From positions 1 through 38,329 of the forward strand of contig JAUMTV010000010.1 in the NCBI GenBank assembly GCA_030531025.1: a stretch of 38,329 nt of DNA, written 5' to 3'. Both the position numbers and the translations under genes were made by a program. The stretch is from Turicibacter sp. Lineage in GTDB: Bacteria > Bacillota > Bacilli > MOL361 > Turicibacteraceae. The notes beneath the pieces are model-generated. The model was not told where the DNA came from. It made no database searches and worked only from the letters and a program-made list of their open reading frames with translations. Below, one piece after another: positions 15,823-24,421 of the stretch (position 1 is the first letter of the stretch; each line of letters opens with the position of its first letter).

Positions 15823-17058
15823 ATAACGATTAAATTTAAAGATCTCTAATTCTTTTGGATTTTTTCCAGTCACATCTTGAGAAATAAGTTTAGCCCCAAT
15901 TAATGAATAAAGCATTCCGTTTGACCCATATCCTAAGTTAAAGTAAGCTCCTGGATAATCAGGATGTTTTCCGATGAAAGGAAGTCCATCTTTTGTATCT
16001 ACAAATAAACCATGGAACCAACAATCTGTTTTAATATTTTCAATTTGAGGGAACATACGACGTACACGACGTAATAGTTGATGATATTGTTGTAAAGCTA
16101 ATGGATGACGATCACCCATATTTGCGACTTCACCATCTAAATCATCAATCTCTAAGTCTTCTCCACCAATAATAATTGAATTGTTTAATGTCGGGCGGAT
16201 ATAAGTATACGGCTCTTGGTCGTCACGAATAATACATTCTTCTTTCCAGCCATGTAATTTTTCAACTGGCTTTGTTAAAATAGCAAAGCTACGACTTAAT
16301 GTGTAGAATGGTTTTTCATGTTTGAACCATTCTAATGCATCATATCCTGTACAGATGATGACTTTATTAGCTGTAATCGTAAATCCTTCATTAGTTGTTA
16401 AGATGCTTTGATTTGAAGATAAGTTATAGTCTGTAATCGTTGTTTCCTCAAAGACTTGCAATCCTTTCTTAACATTATAGTCAATTAAATCACGTGTAAA
16501 TTGAACTGGATTAATGATGGCTGCTCCATAATGAGAGTAAATCCCAGCTTCGAAGTTGAAGCTAAATTCATCTTGATGATTTTCAGAAGTAAACAGTTCG
16601 CAATGAATTCCGATAGCCTGACGTGATTTGCAATCATCTGCCATATAATCTACTTTACGTGGGTCTTGTGTGTAAAGGAAGCAAGGTCTAAAAGCAAAAT
16701 TACAATTACTATTGATTTCTTTTACGATCTGGCTCATTTCCATAACGGCTTGATAGTTAAAGAGGAAAGCATGTTGAGCATTTTGTTCACCGATCATCGA
16801 CATTAATCGATTTAATCCTGTATCAATTTCATATTGTAAAATAGCAGTTGAAGCAGCTGTTGATTGATTTGCAATCTTACCTTTTTCAACTAACGTACAG
16901 TTCATACCTTGTTTCATGAAATAATGAGCGGTTAGAGCACCTGTTGTACCACCACCAACGATAACAATGTCTGTTTTGATATCTTGTGTTAGAGGAGGAT
17001 ACGTTGTTCCTTCTACGCTGTTTTTAGTCCATAGTGGACTATCTCCTGTCATTCTCAT
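15820..17058 (-). CDS. FAD-dependent oxidoreductase, DAO (glycine oxidase-like) family
   Basis: I start at ATG 17058 (MRMTGDSPLWTKNS), which has AGAGGTGATATT just upstream; the frame opens nine codons earlier at 17085. About 412 residues. The FAD-binding Rossmann motif DIVIVGGGTTGALTAHYFMKQG lies near residue 30, with the ribose-binding acidic residue in CTLVEKGK. The STAASTAILQYEID stretch and the C-terminal DGLPFIGKHPDYPGAYFNLGYGSNGMLYSLIGAKLI are typical of DAO-family amine/amino-acid oxidases. No signal peptide. The substrate (amino acid, sarcosine or other amine) cannot be fixed. Monocistronic, divergent from yabM. Confidence 0.87.
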   Translation of the reverse strand: MRMTGDSPLWTKNSVEGTTYPPLTQDIKTDIVIVGGGTTGALTAHYFMKQGMNCTLVEKGKIANQSTAASTAILQYEIDTGLNRLMSMIGEQNAQHAFLFNYQAVMEMSQIVKEINSNCNFAFRPCFLYTQDPRKVDYMADDCKSRQAIGIHCELFTSENHQDEFSFNFEAGIYSHYGAAIINPVQFTRDLIDYNVKKGLQVFEETTITDYNLSSNQSILTTNEGFTITANKVIICTGYDALEWFKHEKPFYTLSRSFAILTKPVEKLHGWKEECIIRDDQEPYTYIRPTLNNSIIIGGEDLEIDDLDGEVANMGDRHPLALQQYHQLLRRVRRMFPQIENIKTDCWFHGLFVDTKDGLPFIGKHPDYPGAYFNLGYGSNGMLYSLIGAKLISQDVTGKNPKELEIFKFNRY

Positions 17059-17287
17059 AATATCACCTCTAAAAAAGCTAAGCATAGTTTGTGTTAAATG
17101 TTTTAGTGTAACCTTTTTATTATAACTTTTTTAATCTTTTTTATCAAAAGGAAAATCGGAAGACTTGATGACTTGATATGAAAAAATTTGATTTTTTTAT
17201 AAATTGACTTCACCTTTTTTAATTTGTTCCTATTTTTGATGATATAATAGTATATTGAGTAAAGTGAAGAGCTAGGGAGGCTTAAGT

Positions 17288-18832
17288 ATGAAATCGGGTT
17301 GGATGAAAGGGACGCTGATTTTAACAATCACGGCTTTTTTTGTTAAGTTATTAAGCTTATTGTATAAAGTACCATATCAAAATATTTCTGGCGATGAAGG
17401 CTTGTATGTTTTTCAACAAGTTTATCCATTAATCGGAATTTATACGACATTAAATGGCATTGTATTACCAACAATAATTTCAGAGTTATTATTAACTCAT
17501 CGTTATAGTGAGGATATTAAACGATACATTAAAAATTCATTATGGTTGTTTAGTCTCATATCCTTTGCAGCTTTATTTATCGGTAGTGATTTTCTTGCAT
17601 ATGCGATGGGTGATATGCAGTTAAATTGGCCGATTCGTATTGTCGGTTTAGCCTTTTTGCTAATTCCAGCGATTTCTTATTGGCGAGGTGTGGCTCAAAC
17701 AAGAGCAGAGACAATTCATATCGTTGGTTATTCATCAACAATTGAACAGCTTGTTCGAGTGATTGCAATTATCGTAGCCCTTTTTATGATTCAAGGGCAG
17801 AGTGTTTATAAATTAGCTTATTTTGCTTATTTAGGTGGATTATGTGGACCACTTTTAGCTATTGGCTATTTGTTGTTTAAAAAGCTAGATGATCAACCAC
17901 AAATTTATTTAAAAATGACGTATCGTCCGCACTTTTTTAAAAAATGTGTCTATTTATTTTTAAGTGCTGGAATTTTAATTATTTTTCAGTTGATTGATAG
18001 TTTCTTTGTGTTTAATTCACTTGTGAATAGTGGAGTCTCTTCATTAGAAGCGATGGCGCTTAAAGGAAGTTTTGATCGCGGGTTACCGATTATTCAAACA
18101 GCAACTGTCTTTACAACAGCTATTGTTTCTTCTACTATTCCACAAATGGCTGGTTTGAGAGACTTGAAAGAACGTAAAAAAGTATTTAACACGTCATTAT
18201 TTATCGTAATTGCTTTATCAATACCTGCCTGCCTTGGGTTATTTAGTGTTGTCGATGAATTAAATATCGTGTTATTTAAAGATTCACATGGAATTGAAGC
18301 GTTGAAATTACTAACGATTCAAGTTTTATTTTATCCATTTGTATTTTTATGTACGGCTATTATGCAACAAGAAGAACAATATTCAAAACTATTGATTTCT
18401 GTTTTAGGTGGAATTTTAGTTAAAATTGCACTAACGGCTCCACTCACTGAAAGTTTAGGAATTTCAGGGACAGCGATCGCGTCAGTTGCATCGTTAGCCA
18501 TGATGACATTTATTAATCTATGTCAGTTCAGAAAGATGATGTATCCGAAATCATTTTTTAATTTGTTAAAAGTAAGCTTTGCAACGATGTGGCTATGGTT
18601 AGTACTAGACTTTATAGACCCTTATCTCCCTAAAATGTTATCAGGATTAGCAGGGGATGTCAGAATATATAATGCTTGTTCGTTATTCATTCAAGTTTTA
18701 GTGGGAGTTTTAGTTTATGGGTTAATCATGGGAATTTTCCTCATGACTTCTCAAGTAGCATCTAAAGGTGCTAAACGTCGTAAGAAATTTGCTAAAAAAC
18801 AGGCTGTAAAAAGACAACCAGCCAAGTTATAA
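17288..18832 (+). CDS. yabM: MATE/MOP-superfamily flippase, YabM (SpoVB/MurJ-like)
   Basis: A 514-residue protein with about 14 hydrophobic segments, of the polysaccharide-flippase branch of the MOP superfamily that includes SpoVB and MurJ-type lipid II exporters. N-terminal GTLILTITAFFVKLLSLLYKVPYQNISGDEGLYVFQQVYPL is the characteristic start of SpoVB/YabM/YtgP proteins, and the DSFFVFNSLVNSG region near 240 is also typical. The C-terminus is strongly basic (KGAKRRKKFAKKQAVKRQP). GGGAGG precedes the ATG. Position before yabN and rqcP matches the Bacillus order yabM-yabN-yabO, hence the name. It should move lipid-linked wall precursors, in growth or sporulation. Confidence 0.85.
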   Translation: MKSGWMKGTLILTITAFFVKLLSLLYKVPYQNISGDEGLYVFQQVYPLIGIYTTLNGIVLPTIISELLLTHRYSEDIKRYIKNSLWLFSLISFAALFIGSDFLAYAMGDMQLNWPIRIVGLAFLLIPAISYWRGVAQTRAETIHIVGYSSTIEQLVRVIAIIVALFMIQGQSVYKLAYFAYLGGLCGPLLAIGYLLFKKLDDQPQIYLKMTYRPHFFKKCVYLFLSAGILIIFQLIDSFFVFNSLVNSGVSSLEAMALKGSFDRGLPIIQTATVFTTAIVSSTIPQMAGLRDLKERKKVFNTSLFIVIALSIPACLGLFSVVDELNIVLFKDSHGIEALKLLTIQVLFYPFVFLCTAIMQQEEQYSKLLISVLGGILVKIALTAPLTESLGISGTAIASVASLAMMTFINLCQFRKMMYPKSFFNLLKVSFATMWLWLVLDFIDPYLPKMLSGLAGDVRIYNACSLFIQVLVGVLVYGLIMGIFLMTSQVASKGAKRRKKFAKKQAVKRQPAKL

Positions 18833-18911
18833 GCTGAATAAAGCATGAGTTTACGACCAAGATAAGTAAGAATCATAGTTTTAGATTGAAGATAGGAAGG
18901 GGCATCATAAG

Positions 18912-19565
18912 ATGATTTACATTGTAGGACTTGGAGCTGGAGATGAATCACAGCTAACTTTAGGCGTGGTAGCCAAATTAAAATCAGGATTACCGTTATT
19001 TTTAAGAACAGCAGAACATCCAATGATTAACTTCTTAAAGGATAATAATATTGAATATCGTGCATTTGATGATGTTTATATGAAACATGAGACATTTGAA
19101 GCTGTGTACGAAGAAATCATTGAAACGATTAAAGAAGAAGCTAAAAAAGGTGATTTAATTTATGCTACACCAGGTCATCCATGTGTAGCGGAATATGCTG
19201 TTAAACGTTTGATGGCGGAAACTGAGGCTGTTATTATTGGAGGACAAAGCTTTTTAGATCCAATGTTTGCGGCACTTGCGATTGATCCAATTGAAGGATT
19301 ACAAGTTATGGATGCTTTAGACTTTGATTATGAAGCGATTGCACCGAAACAACACTTAATTATTCCTCAAGTTTTTGATCAATTAGTTGCATCAAACTTA
19401 AAATTAGATTTAATGGAAGTTTATGATGATGAGTATGAAGTTTGTATCGTTAAGGCAGCGGGAAGTCATTTAGCTGAATTAAAATGGGTTAAGTTATATG
19501 AGTTAGATCATAACTTCAAACTAGATAATTTAACAACAATTTATGTGCCACCTATGAAAGGTTAG
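18912..19565 (+). CDS. yabN: YabN N-terminal SAM-methylase domain only (MazG domain missing)
   Basis: A 217-residue tetrapyrrole/SAM-methylase-fold protein: MIYIVGLGAGDESQLTLGV at the N-terminus, FLRTAEHP, then DLIYATPGHPCVAEYAVKRL and IIGGQSFLDPMFAALAIDP, and ending in the YVPP motif that in YabN precedes the MazG nucleotide pyrophosphohydrolase domain. Here the stop falls right after YVPPMKG, and rqcP starts about 20 nt later, so the whole C-terminal NTPase half (YabN is usually near 490 residues) is absent. No trace of a remnant fits in the gap. It is a clean domain loss rather than a frameshift. GAAGGGGCA precedes the ATG. The methylase substrate is unknown in this family. Confidence 0.85.
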   Translation: MIYIVGLGAGDESQLTLGVVAKLKSGLPLFLRTAEHPMINFLKDNNIEYRAFDDVYMKHETFEAVYEEIIETIKEEAKKGDLIYATPGHPCVAEYAVKRLMAETEAVIIGGQSFLDPMFAALAIDPIEGLQVMDALDFDYEAIAPKQHLIIPQVFDQLVASNLKLDLMEVYDDEYEVCIVKAAGSHLAELKWVKLYELDHNFKLDNLTTIYVPPMKG

Positions 19566-19586
19566 ATGTAGAAAGGGGATTTGAAG

Positions 19587-19886
19587 ATGCGTTTAGATAA
19601 ATATTTAAAAGTTTCACGCTTAGTAAAGCGCCGTACGTTAGCGAAAGAAGTAGCAGATAAAGGACGTATTGAGATTAATGGAAAAGTAGCGAAATCAAGC
19701 TCTAGTGTTAAATTAGGTGACGAGTTAACTTTATATTATGGAAATAAAATTTTAAAAGTTCGTGTTACGGATATTAAAGATTCAACGAAAAAACAAGATG
19801 CAGCTTATATGTATGAAATCATTTCAGAAGAACGTATTGAACGACCTGCTTTAGATGAAGTAACAGGAATTGAAATTTTTGAATAA
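19587..19886 (+). CDS. rqcP: S4-domain RQC factor RqcP (YabO)
   Basis: A 99-residue S4 RNA-binding protein: [47 protein letters not shown] covers the S4 fold, with the basic helix RLVKRR facing RNA. The family is the RqcP/YabO/Hsp15 type, which with RqcH adds alanine tails to stalled nascent chains on the 50S subunit. ATG 19587 is preferred over the in-frame TTG at 19581, since AAAGGGG lies nine nt upstream. Follows yabN closely and probably shares its transcript. In the ancestral order yabP would come next; here a terminator and about 9.8 kb of other genes intervene. Confidence 0.92.
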   Translation: MRLDKYLKVSRLVKRRTLAKEVADKGRIEINGKVAKSSSSVKLGDELTLYYGNKILKVRVTDIKDSTKKQDAAYMYEIISEERIERPALDEVTGIEIFE

Positions 19887-19916
19887 GAAAAGAGGACCAT
19901 CGGTCCTCTTTTCTTA
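19885..19916 (+). terminator. Terminator after rqcP
   Basis: AAGAAAAGAGGACC pairs with GGTCCTCTTTTCTT (19886-19914), 2-3 nt loop. It ends the yabM-yabN-rqcP transcript. Confidence 0.88.
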
Positions 19917-20028
19917 TTTGCTAATTTAGGCATTTATTTTATATACAAATCAAGATTTTTTTCATAACATTCATTTAATCCTCTCGAAGACTAAGACTAA
20001 ATAAAAGAAAATTGACCTCGACTTATAT

Positions 20029-20367
20029 TTAGTCATTGTCTTGAATGAGATGAGCGTATTGTTGTTGATACTGTTCACCATATTCCCACATTAAGTCAAC
20101 AATTGGTTGAAACTTAAAACCGAGGTCAGTGAGTGTATATTCTACACGTGGTGGAACTTCGGGAAAGACTTCTCGAATCACTAATCCTCGAATTTCCATT
20201 TGTTTTAAATTTTGTGTTAATACTTTTTGAGTAATTGGATGTAGATTTTTCTTTAGCTCTCCAAATCGTTTAGTTCCATCCTTTAATTCTCTTATGATTA
20301 AGAGTGTCCATTGATCACTAATAAGCCTTAACGTTGTTTCAACTGGACAAGCAGGTAGTTTTTTCAT
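20029..20367 (-). CDS. HxlR-family transcriptional regulator
   Basis: A 112-residue HxlR winged-helix protein. The family hallmarks are visible: CPVETTLRLISDQWTLLIIRELKDGTKRFGELKKNL with a Cys near residue 7, then ITQKVLTQNLKQMEIRGLVIREVFPEVPPRVEYTLTDLG. A Cys in this position is often redox- or aldehyde-sensing in HxlR proteins, but that is not shown here. AGGTGCC lies before the ATG. It is divergent from a flavin-binding protein at 20497; a palindrome between them is the likely operator. The likely role is control of that neighbour and of itself. Confidence 0.9.
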   Translation of the reverse strand: MKKLPACPVETTLRLISDQWTLLIIRELKDGTKRFGELKKNLHPITQKVLTQNLKQMEIRGLVIREVFPEVPPRVEYTLTDLGFKFQPIVDLMWEYGEQYQQQYAHLIQDND

Positions 20368-20388
20368 TGGGCACCTCCATCTTCATTA

Positions 20389-20404
20389 GTATCTTGTAAG
20401 ATAC
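20389..20404. promoter_or_regulatory. Probable HxlR operator
   Basis: Perfect palindrome GTATCTT-gt-AAGATAC between the divergent HxlR and flavoprotein genes, about 22 bp upstream of the HxlR start. A weaker symmetric site AAGTgcgtACTT follows near 20417-20428. Confidence 0.6.
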
Positions 20405-20496
20405 TATCCCACTTTTAAGTGCGTACTTTCTCAGTTAATTAATAGGTATTATTATAGAGGTGTAAAAGAAATTAAGCAATATAGGAGGAATTAAAA

Positions 20497-20901
20497 ATGA
20501 ATGAAGTTATTGAGTTCTTAAAACAAAATCCAGTGCAATATGTGGCGACGATTGGGCTTGATCATAAGCCAAAAGTACGCCCATTTCAATTTATGTTTTC
20601 AGAGGATGGAAAGTTGTTTTTCTGTACAAATAATCAAAAAGATGTTTATGCTGAGATGAAAAATAACCCTTATATAGAAATTACAACGAATAGTCCACAA
20701 TTTGCATGGCTTCGCTTAAATGGAAAAGTAACGTTTGTTGATGATTTAAGATTAAAACAAAAAGCTATTGATGCATCAAATCTAGTAAAATCAATTTACC
20801 AAATGCCAGATAATCCGATTTTTGAAGTATTCTATTTAGATGAAGCAAAAGCAATTTTAGCTGATTTTTCAGGAAATGCTCCGCGTGAATATTTATTATA
20901 A
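20497..20901 (+). CDS. Pyridoxamine 5'-phosphate oxidase-fold flavoprotein
   Basis: A 134-residue split-barrel protein: VQYVATIGLDHKPKVRPFQFMFSEDGKLFFCTNNQKDVYAEMKNNPYIEI is the classic FMN-binding start of this family, followed by WLRLNGKVTFVDD. Family members bind FMN or F420-like cofactors and act as reductases or oxidases. TAGGAGGAA precedes the ATG. Divergent from an HxlR regulator, a common pairing for redox-responsive flavin proteins. Likely cytosolic; substrate unknown. Confidence 0.88.
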   Translation: MNEVIEFLKQNPVQYVATIGLDHKPKVRPFQFMFSEDGKLFFCTNNQKDVYAEMKNNPYIEITTNSPQFAWLRLNGKVTFVDDLRLKQKAIDASNLVKSIYQMPDNPIFEVFYLDEAKAILADFSGNAPREYLL

Positions 20902-20933
20902 AAAAAGCTGTATCTTTTTAGATACAGCTTTTC
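20901..20933. terminator. Bidirectional terminator
   Basis: AAAAGCTGTATC (20903-20914) pairs with GATACAGCTTTT (20921-20932). It serves the flavoprotein gene and the convergent six-gene minus-strand operon. Confidence 0.88.
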
Positions 20934-20934
20934 A

Positions 20935-21768
20935 TTATTTTTTAAATGGATTAACAATACATTGGTTGGCATCGTATAATTCATCAATTTCACCGTTTCG
21001 ATACATCCATTCTTGACAAAGATTAAAGTCTTCTACGCGATATGGAGATTGCTTTTCAAACGTAAAAGTTTTAAAACGTTGAGCTAATTCTTCGTTGTAA
21101 CCACAGTCACGTGCATATTGAACTCTTTGTTTTGGTGTAGCTGTATTGAAGATTTCAGTTGTTTCTTCTAATGCTTGATAGAAGTTAGCTACAGCTTCTT
21201 GATTATGATGGTAGAATTCTTCATCAAACGCCCACATGACAAAGTTATGACGACTATTTCGTAAACTCCATATAATTTTTCCTCCCGCTTCTACAACATC
21301 GGTAACAAACGGATCGATAGCAATTAACGCATCGATTTCACCATTTTCTAGCGCTTGAAGACGTTCGTATGAATTATTAATCCATGTAATTTCAGCATGA
21401 GGAATCATTTCTTTTAAATCATTTTCTAAAAATAAACGAAGTAATCCTGCACGGTTAGCTCCAATCTTAAGATGACTTAAATCATTAGGAAGATGACGTC
21501 CTCCTACTAGATGAATCGTACGTGTTAAATCTGATGTAATCACTGCTTTTTTACCACGCTTAAGCATGTAGAAGAAGAAGGTTGTATCTCCTACCATTGC
21601 ATCTGATTCTCCATTAAAGAACGGATTGTTTTCGTTAAAGGGAAAATCTTCAGTTGTGGATAAGTTAACAGTCACTTGATGTTTAGTAAAAAGATCTAAT
21701 TTTTCAGCTAATAAGACTTGAAGGGTTAATGGATTTTTTTTAATAAGTTGTAAGTTGATTGTATTCAT
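20935..21768 (-). CDS. Cytosolic SsuA/THI5-fold protein, last gene of the transporter-prenyltransferase operon
   Basis: A 277-residue protein resembling the periplasmic-binding-like fold of the SsuA/THI5 (NMT1) family: LTLQVLLAEKLDLFTKHQVTVNLSTTED near the start, DAMVGDTTFFFYMLKRG, LKIGANRAGLLRLFL, and the hinge-like LQALENGEIDALIAIDPFVTDVVEAGGKIIW. It has no signal peptide or lipobox, so it should stay in the cytosol. Cytosolic relatives are enzymes (yeast-type THI5 makes the thiamin pyrimidine; MqnA/MqnD of menaquinone synthesis have the same general fold). I see no THI5 CCCFC motif, so the reaction is open. AAGGAGAAG before the ATG, 10 nt after the UbiA gene. Confidence 0.68.
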   Translation of the reverse strand: MNTINLQLIKKNPLTLQVLLAEKLDLFTKHQVTVNLSTTEDFPFNENNPFFNGESDAMVGDTTFFFYMLKRGKKAVITSDLTRTIHLVGGRHLPNDLSHLKIGANRAGLLRLFLENDLKEMIPHAEITWINNSYERLQALENGEIDALIAIDPFVTDVVEAGGKIIWSLRNSRHNFVMWAFDEEFYHHNQEAVANFYQALEETTEIFNTATPKQRVQYARDCGYNEELAQRFKTFTFEKQSPYRVEDFNLCQEWMYRNGEIDELYDANQCIVNPFKK

Positions 21769-21778
21769 AAGCTTCTCC

Positions 21779-22708
21779 TTATCGAAGTAGTAGATAGATG
21801 AAAAATTCTATCGATAAAATCAGATTAAAACTATAGATTAATAACAGCGGGCGTGGTCCCCATTCTCGTCCCATTTCGGGATAAACTTCTTTGATATGAT
21901 AGTAATCTTTATACCAGCGAATATAACCATAGTAATAGAAAATTAAAAGTCCAGTTACGAGCATGATAAAAGTAATACTTCCTATCACATAAAGAATTAA
22001 CCAAGACGCAATCATGAATAATGCCTCGGGAATAATAATTTTAATCGAATTTCTAAAGCCAATCACATGAGGTAATGTGACGCGTTTTCCCATATCTTTT
22101 TGGTAATCTGATGTATTGTTAGTTGACATTAAGAAAACTGTCATCATCATTGGAATGATTGAGTATAGAATAATCGGAAGATTTAAGGCATCTGTTTGTA
22201 AATAAGCTGAAACAAGCGTACTGATTGATCCAACGAACAGTCCTGAGACTAGCTCCCCAATAGGATAAACAATATAAGGGTTAGGTCCTAATGAGTAACA
22301 AACCGCAGCGATAACACTTAAAATTCCAATCGCTAAAATGTTAAAGTTTTTAGTGATAAAGACGAGGCTTAATCCAGCGACAGCACTAATAAATAAAAAG
22401 AAAAGTAAGACAATGACGCTATCAAAAAAGGTCGCATCTCCTCGGACAAGCCCTTCACTTCCTGCATGATAAGTGAAAGTTTCTTCGTTTTCTTCGTCTT
22501 CTAGGTAAGCACGAATTTCATTGGCGACATTGGCCACAATGTTTAGGCAAAAGCCAGTGACAAACATTAATAGAAGGGGAATTAGTTTCAATTGTCCGGC
22601 TAAGTACGCACCGAATAATCCCCCACTTAAAACAGGTAAACCAGTAGCGAATCCAGTACGCATTTCCATGACAGTATAGGTACGTTGAAAAAAGTTTTTT
22701 TGATTCAT
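21779..22708 (-). CDS. UbiA-family prenyltransferase (MenA/DmkA-like)
   Basis: A 309-residue membrane protein with eight or nine helices. The second aspartate motif is clear: NNTSDYQKDMGKRVTLPHVIG matches the NDxxDxxxDxxxGKRTL pattern that binds Mg-diphosphate. The first motif is altered: where most members have NDxxDxxxD, this one reads NVANEIRAYLEDEEN, with Glu at the first acidic position. VRGDATFF follows, as in MenA. The family transfers a polyprenyl chain onto an aromatic ring (menaquinone, demethylmenaquinone or related). It lies inside an ABC-importer operon rather than among men genes. AGAAAGGAAG precedes the ATG. Confidence 0.8.
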   Translation of the reverse strand: MNQKNFFQRTYTVMEMRTGFATGLPVLSGGLFGAYLAGQLKLIPLLLMFVTGFCLNIVANVANEIRAYLEDEENEETFTYHAGSEGLVRGDATFFDSVIVLLFFLFISAVAGLSLVFITKNFNILAIGILSVIAAVCYSLGPNPYIVYPIGELVSGLFVGSISTLVSAYLQTDALNLPIILYSIIPMMMTVFLMSTNNTSDYQKDMGKRVTLPHVIGFRNSIKIIIPEALFMIASWLILYVIGSITFIMLVTGLLIFYYYGYIRWYKDYYHIKEVYPEMGREWGPRPLLLIYSFNLILSIEFFIYLLLR

Positions 22709-22722
22709 ATAACTCTTCCTTT

Positions 22723-23553
22723 CTATTTAATACTTCCAGCTGTTAATCCAGCATAGATATGTTTTTGTAAAAGTAGAAAGAAAATAAGCATCGGGATGAG
22801 GCTTAAAATAATAGCAGCACTAATCACATTCCATTCAATACGATGTGGTCCCATAAAGTTAAATAAGGCTGTTGAAATCGTATGAAGATTTTCTCCAGGC
22901 ATATAAAGGTGAGGGATATAGAAGTCGTTGTAAATTGAAATTACTTTTAGCATTGCGACCGTTGCTGTAGCAGGTTTAAGAAGCGGAAAAATCACTTTTT
23001 TATAAATTTGAAAATAAGTGGCTCCTTCTAACATAGCTGCTTTATCAATTTCTTTCGGGATTTTTTCAAGCACTTGTAGATAAAGATAAACCATTAAAAC
23101 GTCAGCCCCTAGATAAAGTAAAATAGGAGCTAAACGTGTGTTATATAATCCAAGCGCATCAATAATTTTAAACGTTGAAACTTGAGAGATTTCTAGCGGA
23201 ACGATAGAGACAAAAAGGTACATAAATAAAATGAGCTTTTTATATTTGAAATCAAATCGACTAATCACATAAGCCACCATAGATCCGATGAAGATGCTAC
23301 CGCCGACTCCAAATAAAATCAAAATAAAGGTATTGATAAAACCAGTCAGCATCTTTCCTTTCGTTAGGGCAAGATAGTAGTTTTCAAAATTTAAAAAGCT
23401 TTGTGGAGGTGTAATTCCTGTTGTCATTGTAAATTCATCATAAGTTTTAAAAGAACCAAAGATGACTGTTAAAATTGGCAAGAAGATAATAATAGCCCAG
23501 ATGATAAGCGTCAAATATTTTAAGCTTGTGATAATGAATTTTTTAAGCGTCAT
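22723..23553 (-). CDS. CUT1-type ABC importer permease (MalG-like)
   Basis: An inner-membrane permease of about 277 residues with six helices. The EAA loop that contacts the ATPase reads IDKAAMLEGATYFQIYKKVIFPLLKP, and the C-terminus ends in LTAGSIK, as MalG-type subunits do. I choose ATG 23553 (MTLKKFIITSLKY), which has GGGA nine nt upstream; ATG 23562 and TTG 23568 are in-frame alternatives. It overlaps the end of the MalF-like gene by about 11 nt, so translation is coupled. It works with the genes at 23543-26754. Confidence 0.9.
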   Translation of the reverse strand: MTLKKFIITSLKYLTLIIWAIIIFLPILTVIFGSFKTYDEFTMTTGITPPQSFLNFENYYLALTKGKMLTGFINTFILILFGVGGSIFIGSMVAYVISRFDFKYKKLILFMYLFVSIVPLEISQVSTFKIIDALGLYNTRLAPILLYLGADVLMVYLYLQVLEKIPKEIDKAAMLEGATYFQIYKKVIFPLLKPATATVAMLKVISIYNDFYIPHLYMPGENLHTISTALFNFMGPHRIEWNVISAAIILSLIPMLIFFLLLQKHIYAGLTAGSIK

Positions 23554-24421
23554 GTTCATCATTCCCAAATAATTTTTTTTGAATGGTTGTTAAAATAATT
23601 AAAACAATGGTAATGATCACTGCCATTGAAGCAGCTAATCCTAATTGTTTTTGTTCAAAAGCAGTTTTCATCGTCTGAAGTAAAAAAGTAGTTGTTCCAT
23701 TTGAACCATTTGTCATAATCATTGGAATTTCAAAAGCTGTTATTGCTCCTACTGTTAAAAGAATAAGGTTAATTTTAATTACTGTGTGAATGTTAGGTAA
23801 GATAATGAACCTCACTTTTTGGAGGAAGCTTGCTCCTTCAATTTCTGCTACTTTGTAATACTCTTTTGGAATCGATTGAATGGCTCCATAAAACATCAGA
23901 AAGCGAAGTCCAGTATGACGCCAAAGTGAAATTCCAGCTAGTGTGTAATTCACCAGGCGAGGATCCCCTAGCCAAAAGTGAATCCATTTTTCAAGACCAA
24001 TTTCTGTTAAAATCGTATCAAATGAACCACCTGGTGTGTAAAACATTCGAAACATCATGGAGATTGCTACCCCACTTATTAAGGTTGGAAAGACAATACT
24101 TGCTTTAAAGAAAGATTTAAGTTTGACATTAAAGGATAAAATAATCGCAAAATAAAGAGCGATAATAATTTGTAAAAGACCTGATCCAAAATAATATAAG
24201 TTATTAATAAATGTTTGAAAATATTTTGGCGTTGTTAAGACTTTAATATAGTTATCCACACCAACCAGTGTTTTATAACTACTAATTCCATTCCATGAGG
24301 TAAAGCTATATGAAACAATTTCGATAATAGGCAATATTCCAAAGGTAATTAGTAATAATAAAGGAATAAAAAGAAAGAGTCCGATAAGGACTCGTTCCTT
24401 TTTTTTGAATTGATTATTCAT
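23543..24421 (-). CDS. CUT1-type ABC importer permease (MalF/UgpA-like)
   Basis: A 292-residue permease with six predicted helices. EAA motif: YYKVAEIEGASFLQKVRFIILPNI. Helix 1 (about 12-34) is followed by an external loop, as in UgpA/LacF-type subunits lacking the large MalF loop. It overlaps the upstream lipoprotein gene by 8 nt and the next permease by about 11 nt. Pairs with the MalG-like protein to form the channel. Confidence 0.9.
   Translation of the reverse strand: MNNQFKKKERVLIGLFLFIPLLLLITFGILPIIEIVSYSFTSWNGISSYKTLVGVDNYIKVLTTPKYFQTFINNLYYFGSGLLQIIIALYFAIILSFNVKLKSFFKASIVFPTLISGVAISMMFRMFYTPGGSFDTILTEIGLEKWIHFWLGDPRLVNYTLAGISLWRHTGLRFLMFYGAIQSIPKEYYKVAEIEGASFLQKVRFIILPNIHTVIKINLILLTVGAITAFEIPMIMTNGSNGTTTFLLQTMKTAFEQKQLGLAASMAVIITIVLIILTTIQKKLFGNDEHDA

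Noticed and set aside
17103..17327. 74-aa minus-strand frame upstream of yabM
   Set aside because: Lys/Ser/Ile low-complexity translation of AT-rich promoter DNA; no ribosome site.
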